DNA from: Eublepharis macularius
Taxonomy: Eukaryota > Chordata > Lepidosauria > Squamata > Eublepharidae
Direction of reading: 5' to 3'
DNA: 64,000 nucleotides
NCBI RefSeq assembly: GCF_028583425.1
Contig: NC_072793.1
Location: 101,355,689 to 101,419,688, forward strand
The translations under genes were made by a program, and so were the position numbers. Numbering within the stretch: position 1 is the stretch's first letter; each line of letters starts with the position of its first letter. This document shows, piece after piece, positions 31,795 to 42,325 of this stretch. The notes beneath the pieces are model-generated. The model was given only the letters and a program-made list of their open reading frames with translations, had not been told where the DNA came from and ran no database searches.

Positions 31795-32068
31795 CAGGGC
31801 TTTTTTTCTGGGAAAAGAGGTGGTGGAACTCAGTGGTGGAACTCAGGACTGCACAATGACGTCACTTTAGGTCAGCTGAAACAAGGGGGGAGTTTTTTAA
31901 AGTTTAAATTGCCCTTGGCGAAAATGGTTACATGGCCGGTGGCTCCGTGGAGGGCAATCTAAACTCCCCTCTGTCTGGAGATCAGGGGGAGGGGCCACTG
32001 GCCATGTGACCATTTTCAATAGGTTCTGGAACTCCGTTCCACCGCGTTCCAGCTGAAAAAAGGCCCTG
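31795..32068. mobile_element. hAT-type MITE (274 bp)
   Basis: Left end CAGGGCTTTTTTTC and right end (complement) CAGGGCCTTTTTTC are terminal inverted repeats. Further matching parts are 'ggtggaactcag' near the left and 'ggaactccgttccacc' near the right. An 8-bp duplication is not visible, so the flanks have mutated or an end is misplaced. It is non-coding and holds GACGTCACTTT at 31858-31868. Confidence 0.75.
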
Positions 32069-32520
32069 ATTGTGATAATAGTTCATTGTGATTATTTGCA
32101 AGCTGAAGCAGCAGAGAGACATGAAACCAAAGAAAGCACACCAACTGCACTTAATGCTTAATAGCCTCTTTGTAATAAATAGTCCCTAATAGTCACCAGT
32201 AATGTAAAATCATATTACCACCTAATGAACCATACAGTTGTTTGCATGTTTTATTTTTGTTTTCAATAAGGCACTGGATGAGTCCTCCTGAACGGACTTT
32301 GCATAATGAAAGAATGGCCAGACAAGACAGGAATTTTCTTTAAAGTAACACTTCTGGTGGGCAATCCATGCAGGCAGCGGGTAGTCTTGCTTCTCTTTGA
32401 ACATAAGAAAACATCATATAATTCTGGATGCTGCAGTACAGGGATGGCATGGCATGGGAACATACAGCCAGCAAACCTCCAAAGCCATAAACAGATTTTT
32501 GGAATGCCCCCCATACATAA

Positions 32521-33625
32521 AAATTTAACATCTATATGCGCCCCCTCGCCCAGTTGGTGCGGAGGTTTGGGCTGGGTTGTCATCAATACGCGGATGACAC
32601 CCAACTTTTTCTGTTGATGGACGGCCGGCCAGACACGGCCCCAGACAATCTGGCCAGAGCTTTGGAGGCTGTGACGGCATGGTTGAAACAGAGCAGGCTG
32701 AAATTGAACCCAGTGAAGACGGAGGTCCTGCAGCTGGGACGGGGGCTGCCAGATGTTGGGATCCAGCTCCCTGCCCTGGATGGGACACCACTGGCAACTT
32801 TGCCAGTGGTAAAGAGTCTGGGTGTGTTCCTGGATGCCTCCCTATCGATGGAGGCCCAGGTCACGGCGGTTGCCAAGTCTGCATTTTTCCATCTTCGTCA
32901 GATCAGGCAACTTGCCCCCTACCTGACGCCCCAGGACCTGGCTACAGTGATCCATGCAATGGTCACCTCCAGGCTAGATTACTGTAACTCACTCTACGCT
33001 GGGCTACCCCTGGGCCTGATCCGGAAACTACAACTGGTCCAGAATGCGGCGGCACGGGTCCTGACTGGTATACCTTACCAGTCACACATCACACCTGTCC
33101 TGCGCCAGCTGCACTGGCTTCCGGTTGAATTCCGAATCAGGTTCAAAGTGTTGGTTTTTACCTTTAAAGCCCTGAGTGGGTTGGGACCGGCATATCTTCG
33201 GGACCGCCTCTCCCTGTACGTTCCCCGGAGATCGCTCCGATCAGCGAATAAATATTTACTTGTGGTCCCCGGCCCTAAGGAAGCCCGCCTCGCTTCAACC
33301 AGGGCCAGGGCCTTTTCAGTCCTGGCCCCAGCCTGGTGGAACGCTCTGTCAATGGAAACCCGGGCCCAGCGGGACATATTATCGTTCCGCCGGGCCTGTA
33401 AGACAGAGCTGTTCCGCCAGGCGTTTGGTGATTGAAGGGGGCGGTGCCATGTCGGCCTCCCACCTTTGGGGTGGGGAAGGTTCTCCCCACCACTGCACCT
33501 TGTTAATTTGTTTTATTATCTGTATATTGATTTTAGTTTTTGTTTTTATCAATTTTAACTGTTCACCGCCCAGAGCCCCTGGGGATGGGCGGTATATAAA
33601 TTGAATAAATAAATAAATAAATAAG
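32521..33625 (+). mobile_element. L2-like LINE, 5'-truncated copy A
   Basis: The copy begins inside the reverse transcriptase gene at about 32521 and runs through the ORF stop (33435) and 3' UTR to an (AATA)n tail at 33600-33625. It closely matches 38108-39212 (copy B), with only scattered base differences. The 3' end has 'caccgcccagagcccctgggg' then GGCGGTATATAAATTGAATAA. The class is L2/CR1-like from the RT motifs and the AATA tail. Confidence 0.9.
32536..33435 (+). pseudogene. L2-like reverse transcriptase, C-terminal 299 residues
   Basis: Open frame starting in RT just before HQYADDTQLFLLMDGRP, which carries the catalytic YADD. It continues with LKLNPVKTEVLQLG and LGVFLDASLS, then RLDYCNSLYAGLP and LQLVQNAAARVLTG, the standard L2-group C-terminus. 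It lacks the endonuclease and RT fingers, so it is non-functional by truncation although it has no internal stop. At the codon where copy B has TAG, this copy has TCG. Confidence 0.9.
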
Positions 33626-36292
33626 GCAACAGGAGCGAGAAATGTGAGTAATTAACCATTGACGTTACAGATGATAATACACCCACCATACTTCCACAAC
33701 TACATTTCATACAGCACGCATGTTAGCAATGGATGTACTTATCGGAGGACAGAATTACATTTTCCCAAGGATTACATACAATAATTAGGAAAAGTTATAT
33801 CACTACAACAGCCCCACAACTTAAAGGGAAGACATTGATCTGGATTGTGCATATCAAATATATGGGAACTAAAAATTTACTGTGCTACAACCTCATCATA
33901 TGGAAAGAGCCATAGTGGCTATGGTAATCAGTTCCCTGTCCTAGACAATGCATTTTCTCTCAGCAGTGAGAGAAAGTGTGGTGTCATACACTTGAGGGGA
34001 ACATCAAAACAATCCAAAAGTATGGGAGAAGATCCAGAGCTACTAGAAGATTCTTCATACTTGACAAGAACAAGGGAAACCAGAAAATGGGGTTGCAACT
34101 ATTTGGGCTATCTCAGCATTACCTCCAGGCCTCATAAATGATAAAGAGGATCAGAGCATCTCCACTCTGTGATGAAAAGCAGGAGAGACTAGGGCACATC
34201 GGCAGCTTTTGCCTCCCTCCACGGACCTTTCTAGGCAGTATTAATCAGCTGCATGGACAGCTGTGGAAGCAATCTCTATTGGACTGGAATGTGCTAACTG
34301 GAATTTCATAGCTGTGATATCACTCTCTGAAGAGTTGCTGTGGTATGCTGTTGTGAACTCCTCAACTTTCAAAGCTGATGATGGACCCTTCAACTTAAAC
34401 TTTGTCTCTGAAAATTGTACAAGTTTGCAGGGGGACAATAGCCATTTCTGAGCTATATAGAGGCGTATATATTCTGCAGAACTTGAAGCATTCTCCTTAT
34501 ACTTCTAAGCAACAATCCAGGTAGCATAATTCCAAGCAAACTACTACTTCTGCATTATGCAGTGGGAATTATTTTCAAGTAAGCATGAATGGGATTGCAA
34601 TTGTAGTGAGGACAAGATTAGGGAGGTCTGATTGGTCATTGAGAAATTATTGTTGTGCTCTCTGTGAGAGAGGTGGGGGAGAGGCATTCATCTTTATGAT
34701 TCTTTTATGTGGTATAGGGACAAGATTGCAAACGGATTTTTTTTGCAACTTGTCAGAATCAATGATCTGTCTGGTCAATGTCAAGATAACATGATAACTC
34801 CTTACCGGTTGCAATAGTACCTACACTTGCTTCCAGAAGTGTTACTAAGGCTACAGTCCTATTTACTGAAAAGGTAGTCCCATTGACTGTATGCAGTTGT
34901 GATTGAGCTGCCAGAAACAGAATTACATGTAGGGGATAGTATTCATAATAATTTGGTTAATTCCATACAATTGTTTTCCTCATTTATTTTCTATTTAAAC
35001 CTTGCCTGGGGGATATAAATGAAAAGACGTCAACAGGAGCCTTCAACACATACACACCCTGATGGTAAATACTGGCAGAATAATGGTTGCTTCTTTCCAC
35101 CCAATTTCATATATGGAACATTTACTCAACAACTGCTTAAAGTTTCCTTTGAAAATTTGTTAATTATCTGAATGCTTGCCATTAAAATGCCACTGGCATA
35201 TGGTAAAGATGTACAGCTGTTAGTCTGGCCAAGAACTTTCCCATCTCTGATGTCTCTACTGGTCCTCCTGTCTAAAATACAAGCCCTTTTACCACTTTCC
35301 TTCCTAAACGCTTCCTCAGGGATCCCAGGGCAGGCCCTGAACTAATTGAATTCAATTAACACTCCCTCATTCATGACATACTGAAATTGATTGCATGCTG
35401 GACCTCCAGCCCTCCCTTGCATGGTCCTGACATCTGTTTAAAGCATTTCCCTGAGTTTTCAGCCTTGCCCGCAAATGTCTGTGTCTCCAGGTATCTGCAT
35501 AACACAATGTAGCATCCATGTCCTGCTCATAATGTCTCTACGAATAGCTCATCTTGTTGGTATGTGAATGCATTTGCAATGAACAATCCTAAACAGGTCT
35601 GCTCAGAAGTAAGATCAATTTATTCAATGGAGCTTATTCCCGGAGATGTTTTCTTAGGATTGCAACCTTTAGCATGCACATCACTCACAAAAGTTTAGCT
35701 TTTTAGAGGAAATTTCGATTTTTAGGGCAAACTCTTGTTTAAGGGATGTATCAGTGAGAAAAGGTACTTGTATACTGTGAGAAGCAGCTCAAGGTTCGGG
35801 GGGCAAAGCACCCTCCAGCGGCCCCACCATTAAGTATGTCACTCCATGTGTGCATGCATGTATGACCATGCATATTCTTCTGGAAGAGGAAACGAAGCAT
35901 GATTTTGCATGCTTCTTTATACTTCATTGGTACTAGCAAGGCTAAAAGGAATACGAAAGATTGGTGCTGTTCTTCCTCTAAGTACTCTCCCTGCATGATA
36001 TGGGGGATTGCATCAGAGGTCCCCCATGCCATTTTGGGGATCTTGTTGTGGTGGGGATAATCTCCCATTCTTGGTGGGAATGAATAACTATCCAAGTGTC
36101 TGTGGTGGGTCCTCTGTCAGGCCGTGAATTTCAGGGGAACCCCCCACCCATGTTCTATCAAAGATCCAGGCACCACCACCCATTTTCCATAGAAAACCAA
36201 TACACTTTCTTAAACAGCTTTAAAACTGCCTGTTCTCAGTTCATTTTTGCAGTGTTCTGGTCACTACTATTCCTATTTATCTTGCAGCATTG
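33626..36292. other. No recognised feature
   Basis: Non-coding sequence between the two L2-like copies. A short common amniote-type repeat ('caatcctaaacaggtctgctcagaag', 35583-35608 region) may extend to 35675. No exon is seen. Confidence 0.35.
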
Positions 36293-36960
36293 AATGTGGA
36301 CCTGGCTTGCGTGACCGAGACATGGGTGAGGGAGGGCGAGACGGTCGCTTTGAAAGAACTAGCCCCCCCAGGTTATACGGTCCTCCACCAGTCCCAGACA
36401 AGTGGTCGGGGGGGGAGGCGTGGCTTTGCTCATTCGGGAGTCTTTCTCCTTCAGACCACTCCCCACCCCAAAAATTACTGGCATTGATTGTGTGGGCCTA
36501 GTGTTGGACGCCGAGGAGAGGTTGGCAATATGCGTGGTGTACCGACCGCCTACTGCACCTGCATCTTCCCTGTCTGGTCTCTTGGAGGCGGTGGCCAGCT
36601 GGGCCTTGGAATTCCCGAAACTTTTGGTTCTCGGGGATTTCAACGTCCATGCTGACGACGATGCCTCCATGCAGGCCATTGACCTGGTGTCCTCCATGGC
36701 GGCCCTAGGACTCTCCCAGTTTGTTTCGGCTCCCACGCATCAAGCAGGTCACACGCTGGATTTGATTTTTGGGGCGGGGATGATGGTGGTCCTGGATGCC
36801 TATGATGCAGTGCCATGGTCAGATCACTTTGTTCTGAAGGCTCGTCTGAGCATGCCGCTCCTTTCCCGGGTGGGCGGTGAGCAGATTTACGCTCGCCCAG
36901 CGGGGGCTTATGGATCCAATTGGTTTCCAGGCGGCTCTGCGGGATCCGATGCCCCCTGGC
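36293..36960 (+). pseudogene. L2-like endonuclease domain, frameshifted
   Basis: The part 36293-36400 in one frame gives LACVTETWVREGE and PPGYTVLHQSQTSGRGG. From about 36402 the next frame gives GGGVALLIRESFSF, then LAICVVYRPP, LLVLGDFNVHADD and PWSDHFVL. These are the APE-type endonuclease motifs (TETW, GDFN, SDH). A frameshift in the G-rich run near 36405-36415 splits the domain, and a second shift near 36900 separates it from RT. The beginning of the domain is missing. Confidence 0.85.
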
Positions 36961-39024
36961 AGTACGTTAGATGAGCTGGTGGATGATTGGCATGGCCGTC
37001 TTTCCGAAGCCATCGACGCTATTGCCCCCTGCCGTCCTCTCCGAGCCCGCAAACGGGTAGCTCCTTGGTTTACCGAGGAGCTTCGCCAGATGAAGCGGTC
37101 TCTGAGACGACTAGAGCGAGTGTGGAGGCGGGGGCGCGACGAAGAGGCAAGAACATCTTATAGGACGTTTATGAAAGCCTATGAGGTGGCAGTGAAAGCA
37201 GCAAAGAGGGATTTCTTTGCTGCTTCCATTGCATCCGCTAGCTCACGCCCGGCTCAATTATTTCAAACAGTTCGGTCCTTGGTCTCCCTCTCTCAGGGAG
37301 ACCACCAAATTCTTAATTCAACTATTGGCTGCGAGGCTTTTGCGAGCTATTTTGCGGGTAAAATCTTGTCCCTTCGCCGTGGCCTGCCACCCACTGTTGA
37401 TACAGTAAGGGAACTGGAGACCCCTTGGCCATCTTCTGGGTCCGTATTAGACCATTTCAGGCTGCTCTCTCAGGACGATGTTGACAGGATCCTGCAGGGG
37501 ATGAGGCCAACCACCTGTCCTCTGGACCCCTGCCCATCCTGGCTGGTGAAGGCCAGCTCGGAGGGGCTACGGGACCATCTGGAGGCCATTGTTAACATCT
37601 CCCTGAGCTCTGGGGTTTTTCCAGGAGTGTTAAAGGAGGCGGTAGTGCGGCCCCTCCTGAAAAAACCATCTTTGGACCCCACCGACCCGTCCAGTTACCG
37701 CCCAGTGTCGAACCTCCCGTTCCTGGGCAAGGTGATTGAGCGGGCGGTGGCGGTACAACTGCAGGAATTCCTGAATGATGCTCTAGTCCTGGACCCATTC
37801 CAGTCTGGCTTCCGTCCTGGCCATGGGACGGAGACAGCCTTGGTTGCCCTCACAGACGACCTTCGCAGGCATCTGGATCGAGGCGGGTCAACGCTGCTTG
37901 TGTTACTTGATCTCACAGCAGCGTTTGACACGGTTGACTATGATTTGTTGGCCAGCCGCCTTGCTGACGTGGGGATTAGGGGGACAGTCTTACAGTGGCT
38001 GGTCTCCTTTCTCCAGGGTCGGGGACAGAGGGTGGCGCTCGGGGGAGATCTATCGGCCCATCACCCTTTGGTGTGCGGGGTTCCCCAAGGGGCGATACTC
38101 TCCCCGATGTTATTTAACATCTATATGCGCCCCCTCGCCCAGTTGGTGCGGAGGTTTGGGCTGGGTTGTCATCAATACGCGGATGACACCCAACTTTTTC
38201 TGTTGATGGACGGCCGGCCAGACACGGCCCCAGACAATCTGGCCAGAGCTTTGGAGGCTGTGACGGCATGGTTGAAACAGAGCAGGCTGAAATTGAACCC
38301 AGTGAAGACGGAGGTCCTGCAGCTGGGACGGGGGCTGCCAGATGTTGGGATCCAGCTCCCTGCCCTGGATGGGACACCACTGGAAACTTTGCCAGTGGTA
38401 AAGAGTCTGGGTGTGCTCCTGGATGCCTCCCTATAGATGGAGGCCCAGGTCACAGCGGCTGCCAAGTCTGCATTTTTCCATCTTCGTCAGATCAGGCAAC
38501 TTGCCCCCTACCTGACGCCCCAGGACCTGGCTACAGTGATCCATGCAACAGTCACCTCCAGGCTAGATTACTGTAACTCACTCAACGCTGGGCTACCCCT
38601 GGGCCTGATCCGAAAACTACAACTGGTCCAAAATGCGGCGGCACGGGTCCTGACTGGTATACCTTACCAGTCACACATCACACCTGTCCTGCGCCAGCTG
38701 CACTGGCTTCCGGTTGAATTCCGAATCAGGTTCAAAGTGTTGGTTCTTACCTTTAAAGCCCTGAGTGGGTTGGGACCGGCATATCTTCGGGACCGCCTCT
38801 CCCTGTACGTTCCCCGGAGATCGCTCCGATCAGCGAATAAATATTTACTTGTGGTCCCTGGCCCTAAGGAAGCCCGCCTCGCTTCAACCAGGGCCAGGGC
38901 TTTTTCAGTCCTGGCCCCAGCCTGGTGGAACGCTCTGTCAATGGAAACCCGGGCCCAGCGGGACATATTATCGTTCCGCCGGGCCTGTAAGACAGAGCTG
39001 TTCCGCCAGGCGTTTGGTGATTGA
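36960..39024 (+). pseudogene. L2-like reverse transcriptase, one internal stop
   Basis: RT region with LLKKPSLDPTDPSSYRPVSN, a finger/palm block near 37680-37700, then LLVLLDLTAAFDTVD, GVPQGAILSPMLFNIY and HQYADDTQLFL (YADD near 38175). A TAG at 38434-38436 interrupts the frame, where copy A has TCG. After it the same frame stays open to the normal end at 39024. The region before AFDTVD includes the linker with arginine-rich 'LRRLERVWRRGRDEEA'. It is inactive by at least the stop and the upstream frameshifts. Confidence 0.9.
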
Positions 39025-39212
39025 AGGGGGCGGTGCCATGTCGGCCTCCCACCTTTGGGGTGGGGAAGGTTCTCCCCACCACTGCACCTTGCTAATTTGT
39101 TTTATTATTTGTATATTGATTTTAGTTTTTGTTTTTATCAATTTTAACTGTTCACCGCCCAGAGCCCCTGGGATGGGTGGTATATAAATTGAATAAATAA
39201 ATAAATAAATAA

Positions 39213-40105
39213 ATATTTGGATCCTAGTAATCCCTAGGCCCAGAAATATTAATATGTTTTATCCTTGTTTTAGGGGTTTTTAGTGATATCTACATCCACT
39301 TGAAATCATCTTTCCTTTCCTGAAAAAATAACATAGGGTTTTGCATATTTCAGTTGCCATTCTTGCTGGCAACATTAGATTGGCAAGTCTTTTGGCATGT
39401 TCATGATGGAGTAGCAGAAGGAGATGTGCAGGGATAATTCAGTACAAAGCCCCTTTGGCTAAAGTAGCTATCTGAAGAGGAGAGTTTTAGCAGGTGCTTT
39501 TCCTATCATCACTGCAGTATTAGCGCAGGTAGCTGTTGAAATTCTTCCCTCTTAAAAACTGTAAAAGGCACAGATGGGCTATGTCATACTAATTCTAGCA
39601 GCCCTAGATCTGTCTGTAACTGGAAGATAACTACCATGCAAACTGGTTAAGTACAACCAGCTTTTATCATAAGCAAAAATTACATTATCTTTTAAGCTTC
39701 AGATACTTTATGGGACAGCGTTAAGGCAAGGATGTCATAATCTCACTACTTTTGGCCAGCTGAAAATTTCAAATGTATTAAAAGCTGATTTGCACAAAAA
39801 GCACTTTAAGCTCCGTGGCTTGAAACTGACATTTCTGTTTCAACTTCCAGAATCATATCAAAGATACCACCAAGGCTCACCAAAGATGTGAGTGTGGGTT
39901 CTGTCATGCCAGTCACCAACAAAAAGTTCCAGGCAAACTCTGTAACATTAAGGCTGATAGCCAGGAAACTCAGCAGGGCATCAATGCTAATGCTTTTCAT
40001 GCTTCAGAGACTAGATTGCATGATGGGATATGTTATATTTTTTAAAAACCTACTTTTTCCATCGTTGTGCCTTCCCTTATTTTATCCACCCTGAGCCCGC
40101 ATTTA
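39213..40105. other. No recognised feature
   Basis: Non-coding; nothing supported. Confidence 0.4.
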
Positions 40106-40203
40106 TCCGCATTTATGCCCACATGAGTCCGCATTTATCTCCGCCCTGAGCCCACCTGGCGGGGAGGGCAGACTAAAAATAGAATATAATAAATAAATAA
40201 ATA
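40106..40203 (+). repeat. LINE/SINE 3' tail fragment
   Basis: 'ccgccctgagcccacctgg' followed by 'cggggagggcagactaaaaatag' and (AATA)n. This is the tail pattern of the L2-like group, more diverged than copies A and B. Confidence 0.6.
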
Positions 40204-40374
40204 TCCTCATAATAACCCTGTGAAGCAGGTCATCCTAAGATGGCAACTGGCCAAATGCTGTCCAGTGATGTTAATGGCTTGGGTCTCCTCAGGCCTACTG
40301 TTGTATTACACCACGCTAGTATTGTGGAAGCAAATGGAATATTTGGTTAGAAACCCCTGTTCTTATGAAACCAT

Positions 40375-41018
40375 GGCCGTCGTCACACGGGCTTTTATTT
40401 AGCGCTAAAAAGGCGCTTAAATGGCGCCATTTCCCGGCAAAAACCCACCTTGAAGCGATTTCCTCATTGCTGTTTTTTGCTTGATAGTTGCGATATTTTG
40501 CGCCTCAGTGTGAATGCCTCACATCGATGTATTTCGCCTCGCAACGTCCTATGCCCTCCCTTCAATCCCAGAATCCATTTCTTCCTGCGACTCCCCTTTT
40601 TTTAATTTTATTATGTCCTTATAACGCCATAACGACATAACACAATGCAAACTTTCTGCTGAAGTAAAAATGACTCAATTGCCATGGCAGAGTCTTCAGC
40701 GATGGGGATCACGTCAGACAGGGAGTTTTCTGCGGGCAAAGGGCTATTTATATAATTTCAAAGTTGGAAAAACAAAAGGGTCGTAATGTTTATATGCTGT
40801 TAATCCGTTATAGTGGAATTAAACGCCAGAATAATAAAAAAAAGGGGGGGAGGAGCTGCTTCTGCGCGGTTAGAGAGAACAGAACAGAGTGCTTCGGTGT
40901 GGACAGCTGGTGGCGCGAAGAGCCGTTAGGTGACCCAAAGAAACGTTACTGTGCCGATAACAGGTAGGACGCTATATGCTGTAAATTTAACGGAAGAGAT
41001 GCCCGTGTGACGACGGCC
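40375..41018. mobile_element. 644-bp DNA transposon derivative with perfect 18-bp TIRs
   Basis: GGCCGTCGTCACACGGGC at 40375-40392 is exactly inverted at 41001-41018. CAT flanks both ends (40372-40374 and 41019-41021), which fits a 3-bp duplication as made by PIF/Harbinger-type transposases. The interior has CpG-rich ends ('agcgctaaaaaggcgctt') and no transposase. The superfamily is inferred only from TIR and duplication size. Confidence 0.8.
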
Positions 41019-41021
41019 CAT

Positions 41022-41950
41022 CAAGTCCCTGAATTTGGCCATTGTCAATGAAAGAACAATGGCCTGGGTGAGTCACTGTAGATATATTTTTTAATTTTTT
41101 TTTTTAAGGAAAACTTTGAACCACCTTTCCTTCTGAAAAGAAAATGCCCAGCAGTTTAAGGAGCGGCTTACAACATGTTTACTTGGAAGTAAGGCCACTA
41201 TGTTTGATGAGATTTACTTCAATGCAACTGCATATAGAACTGCAGACTTGTTGATTCAGTTCTTTCATTCTGTTGTGCTTTGTAACCAGAGCTCTTTATA
41301 GCCACATATTTATTTGCTGGATTTTTAGCATCAAGTGAATATTTTAAGCAACCCCCCCCCCTTTTCCTTTTCTTTTCTTGCTTTCTGTAAATTCTGTGAA
41401 TCTGTTGTCGCCCAATCAGGGTGTGCATAAAATTACCTCATCTTAGATGATCAAAAACAAGCAGGTATGTGTGTTCATCTAAATGGATGTTTGGCTATAA
41501 TGAGAATTTGAAGGACAGTCCATTTGGCTGGAGTCCTGATTAATGCATTTCTTTAAAACGGGAGTGGGGGAGAGAAATTAGGGTAGAAAAGCTGTCGCAG
41601 ACGCGTAAAGCTGGTTGGTAGGAAAATATCCCAGGCCTTGTGTTTTCTAGCCCAGCCTATTGCCAAAGATCAAATCCAGTTCCCTCTGCATGCATGTATG
41701 GGAGGAAAGCAGGGGAACTACAGTAGGAAGTCGGTTGGCTCTGTGCTGTTCCTTCCAGCTCTACAGGAGGAGAGAGTGGGCAGAAGAACTGGAGAGTATT
41801 AAAATACCACACACAGCCTGGAGGATGGTTCCTTCTTTGGGAGCCCACAGCAGGCGCGTGCAGTTGCCGGGAACTCCTCGCAGGCGGGCCTCCCCCTTTC
41901 CCCCTCATCTCTTCTTCTGTGGCAGTCTCCTTGCAAGGAGCTGGGTGGAG
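41022..41950. other. No recognised feature; upstream flank of the exon at 42205
   Basis: AT-rich up to about 41600, then rising GC towards the promoter. No exon is recognised. Confidence 0.4.
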
Positions 41951-41959
41951 CCCTGCACG

Positions 41960-41966
41960 TATAAAA
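41960..41966 (+). promoter_or_regulatory. TATA box of the semaphorin-like gene
   Basis: TATAAAA between GC-rich stretches, 239 bp before the ATG at 42205. Transcription would be expected to start around 41990, giving a 5' UTR of about 215 bases, assuming that leader is a single exon. The leader contains no AUG that I could find in the same frame. Confidence 0.6.
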
Positions 41967-42204
41967 CTTTGCAGTAGGCTCGCAGCCGGCTGAGCGCCTA
42001 AGGGCAAACAGCGTTTTGTTAACCGAGAGGGAGAAAGCGCGGGCTCTTTTTGCGCTCTTCTGGCCAGCTGGGATTCTGGCGACTGGCGGTGATCCCTGAC
42101 AGAGCTGGAGACAGGGAGTAGATCCTGCTGAGCTTGCAGTGAACAAGGGCTCCCTGCAAGGGGAGGGCAGCAGTGGCACCAAAGGAAGAGTGAGCCAAGT
42201 GACC

Positions 42205-42325
42205 ATGCTGCGTGGATACATTTACTTTGCTGGCTTGGCCCCTTGGTGGTGGCTCATGGGGAGTCTCTTTGCCAGGTGTGGGGCCACCAAGGGCAGTGTG
42301 CCCCGACTTCGCCTCTCATATAAAG
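42205..42325 (+). CDS. First coding exon of a class 3 semaphorin-like gene (partial)
   Basis: The ATG has a good context (GACCATGC). Forty codons plus one base end at AAAG/GTAAGC, a strong donor in phase 1. The peptide begins MLRGYIYF, then has a hydrophobic core AGLAPWWWLMGSLFA and a small-residue stretch (RCGA), as in a signal peptide. The last residues are SVPRLRLSYK, the block that precedes the sema domain in class 3 semaphorins, secreted guidance ligands for plexin/neuropilin receptors. Position, phase and motif agree with that family. From memory the motif is closest to SEMA3G, but SEMA3A and SEMA3E have similar blocks, so no symbol is given. No second exon is visible in the window. Confidence 0.62.

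Larger units (their letters stand above)
36293..39212 (+). mobile_element. L2-like LINE, long copy B
   Basis: A 2.9-kb copy truncated inside the endonuclease domain. In order it has endonuclease (two frames), reverse transcriptase, C-terminal domain, a 185-bp 3' UTR and an (AATA)n tail. Its last 1.1 kb duplicates copy A at 32521-33625. Two frameshifts and one stop make it inactive. No target duplication is visible, as is common for L2-group elements. Confidence 0.92.

Noticed and set aside
32521-39212. Assembly duplication as sole explanation for the repeated 1.1 kb
   Set aside because: The copies differ at scattered positions, each has its own AATA tail, and copy B extends much further 5'; independent insertions explain this better.
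42139-42204. Upstream extension of the semaphorin-like exon
   Set aside because: The extended frame begins at a GTG codon, not ATG. The ATG at 42205 has a good context and directly precedes the signal-peptide-like segment.
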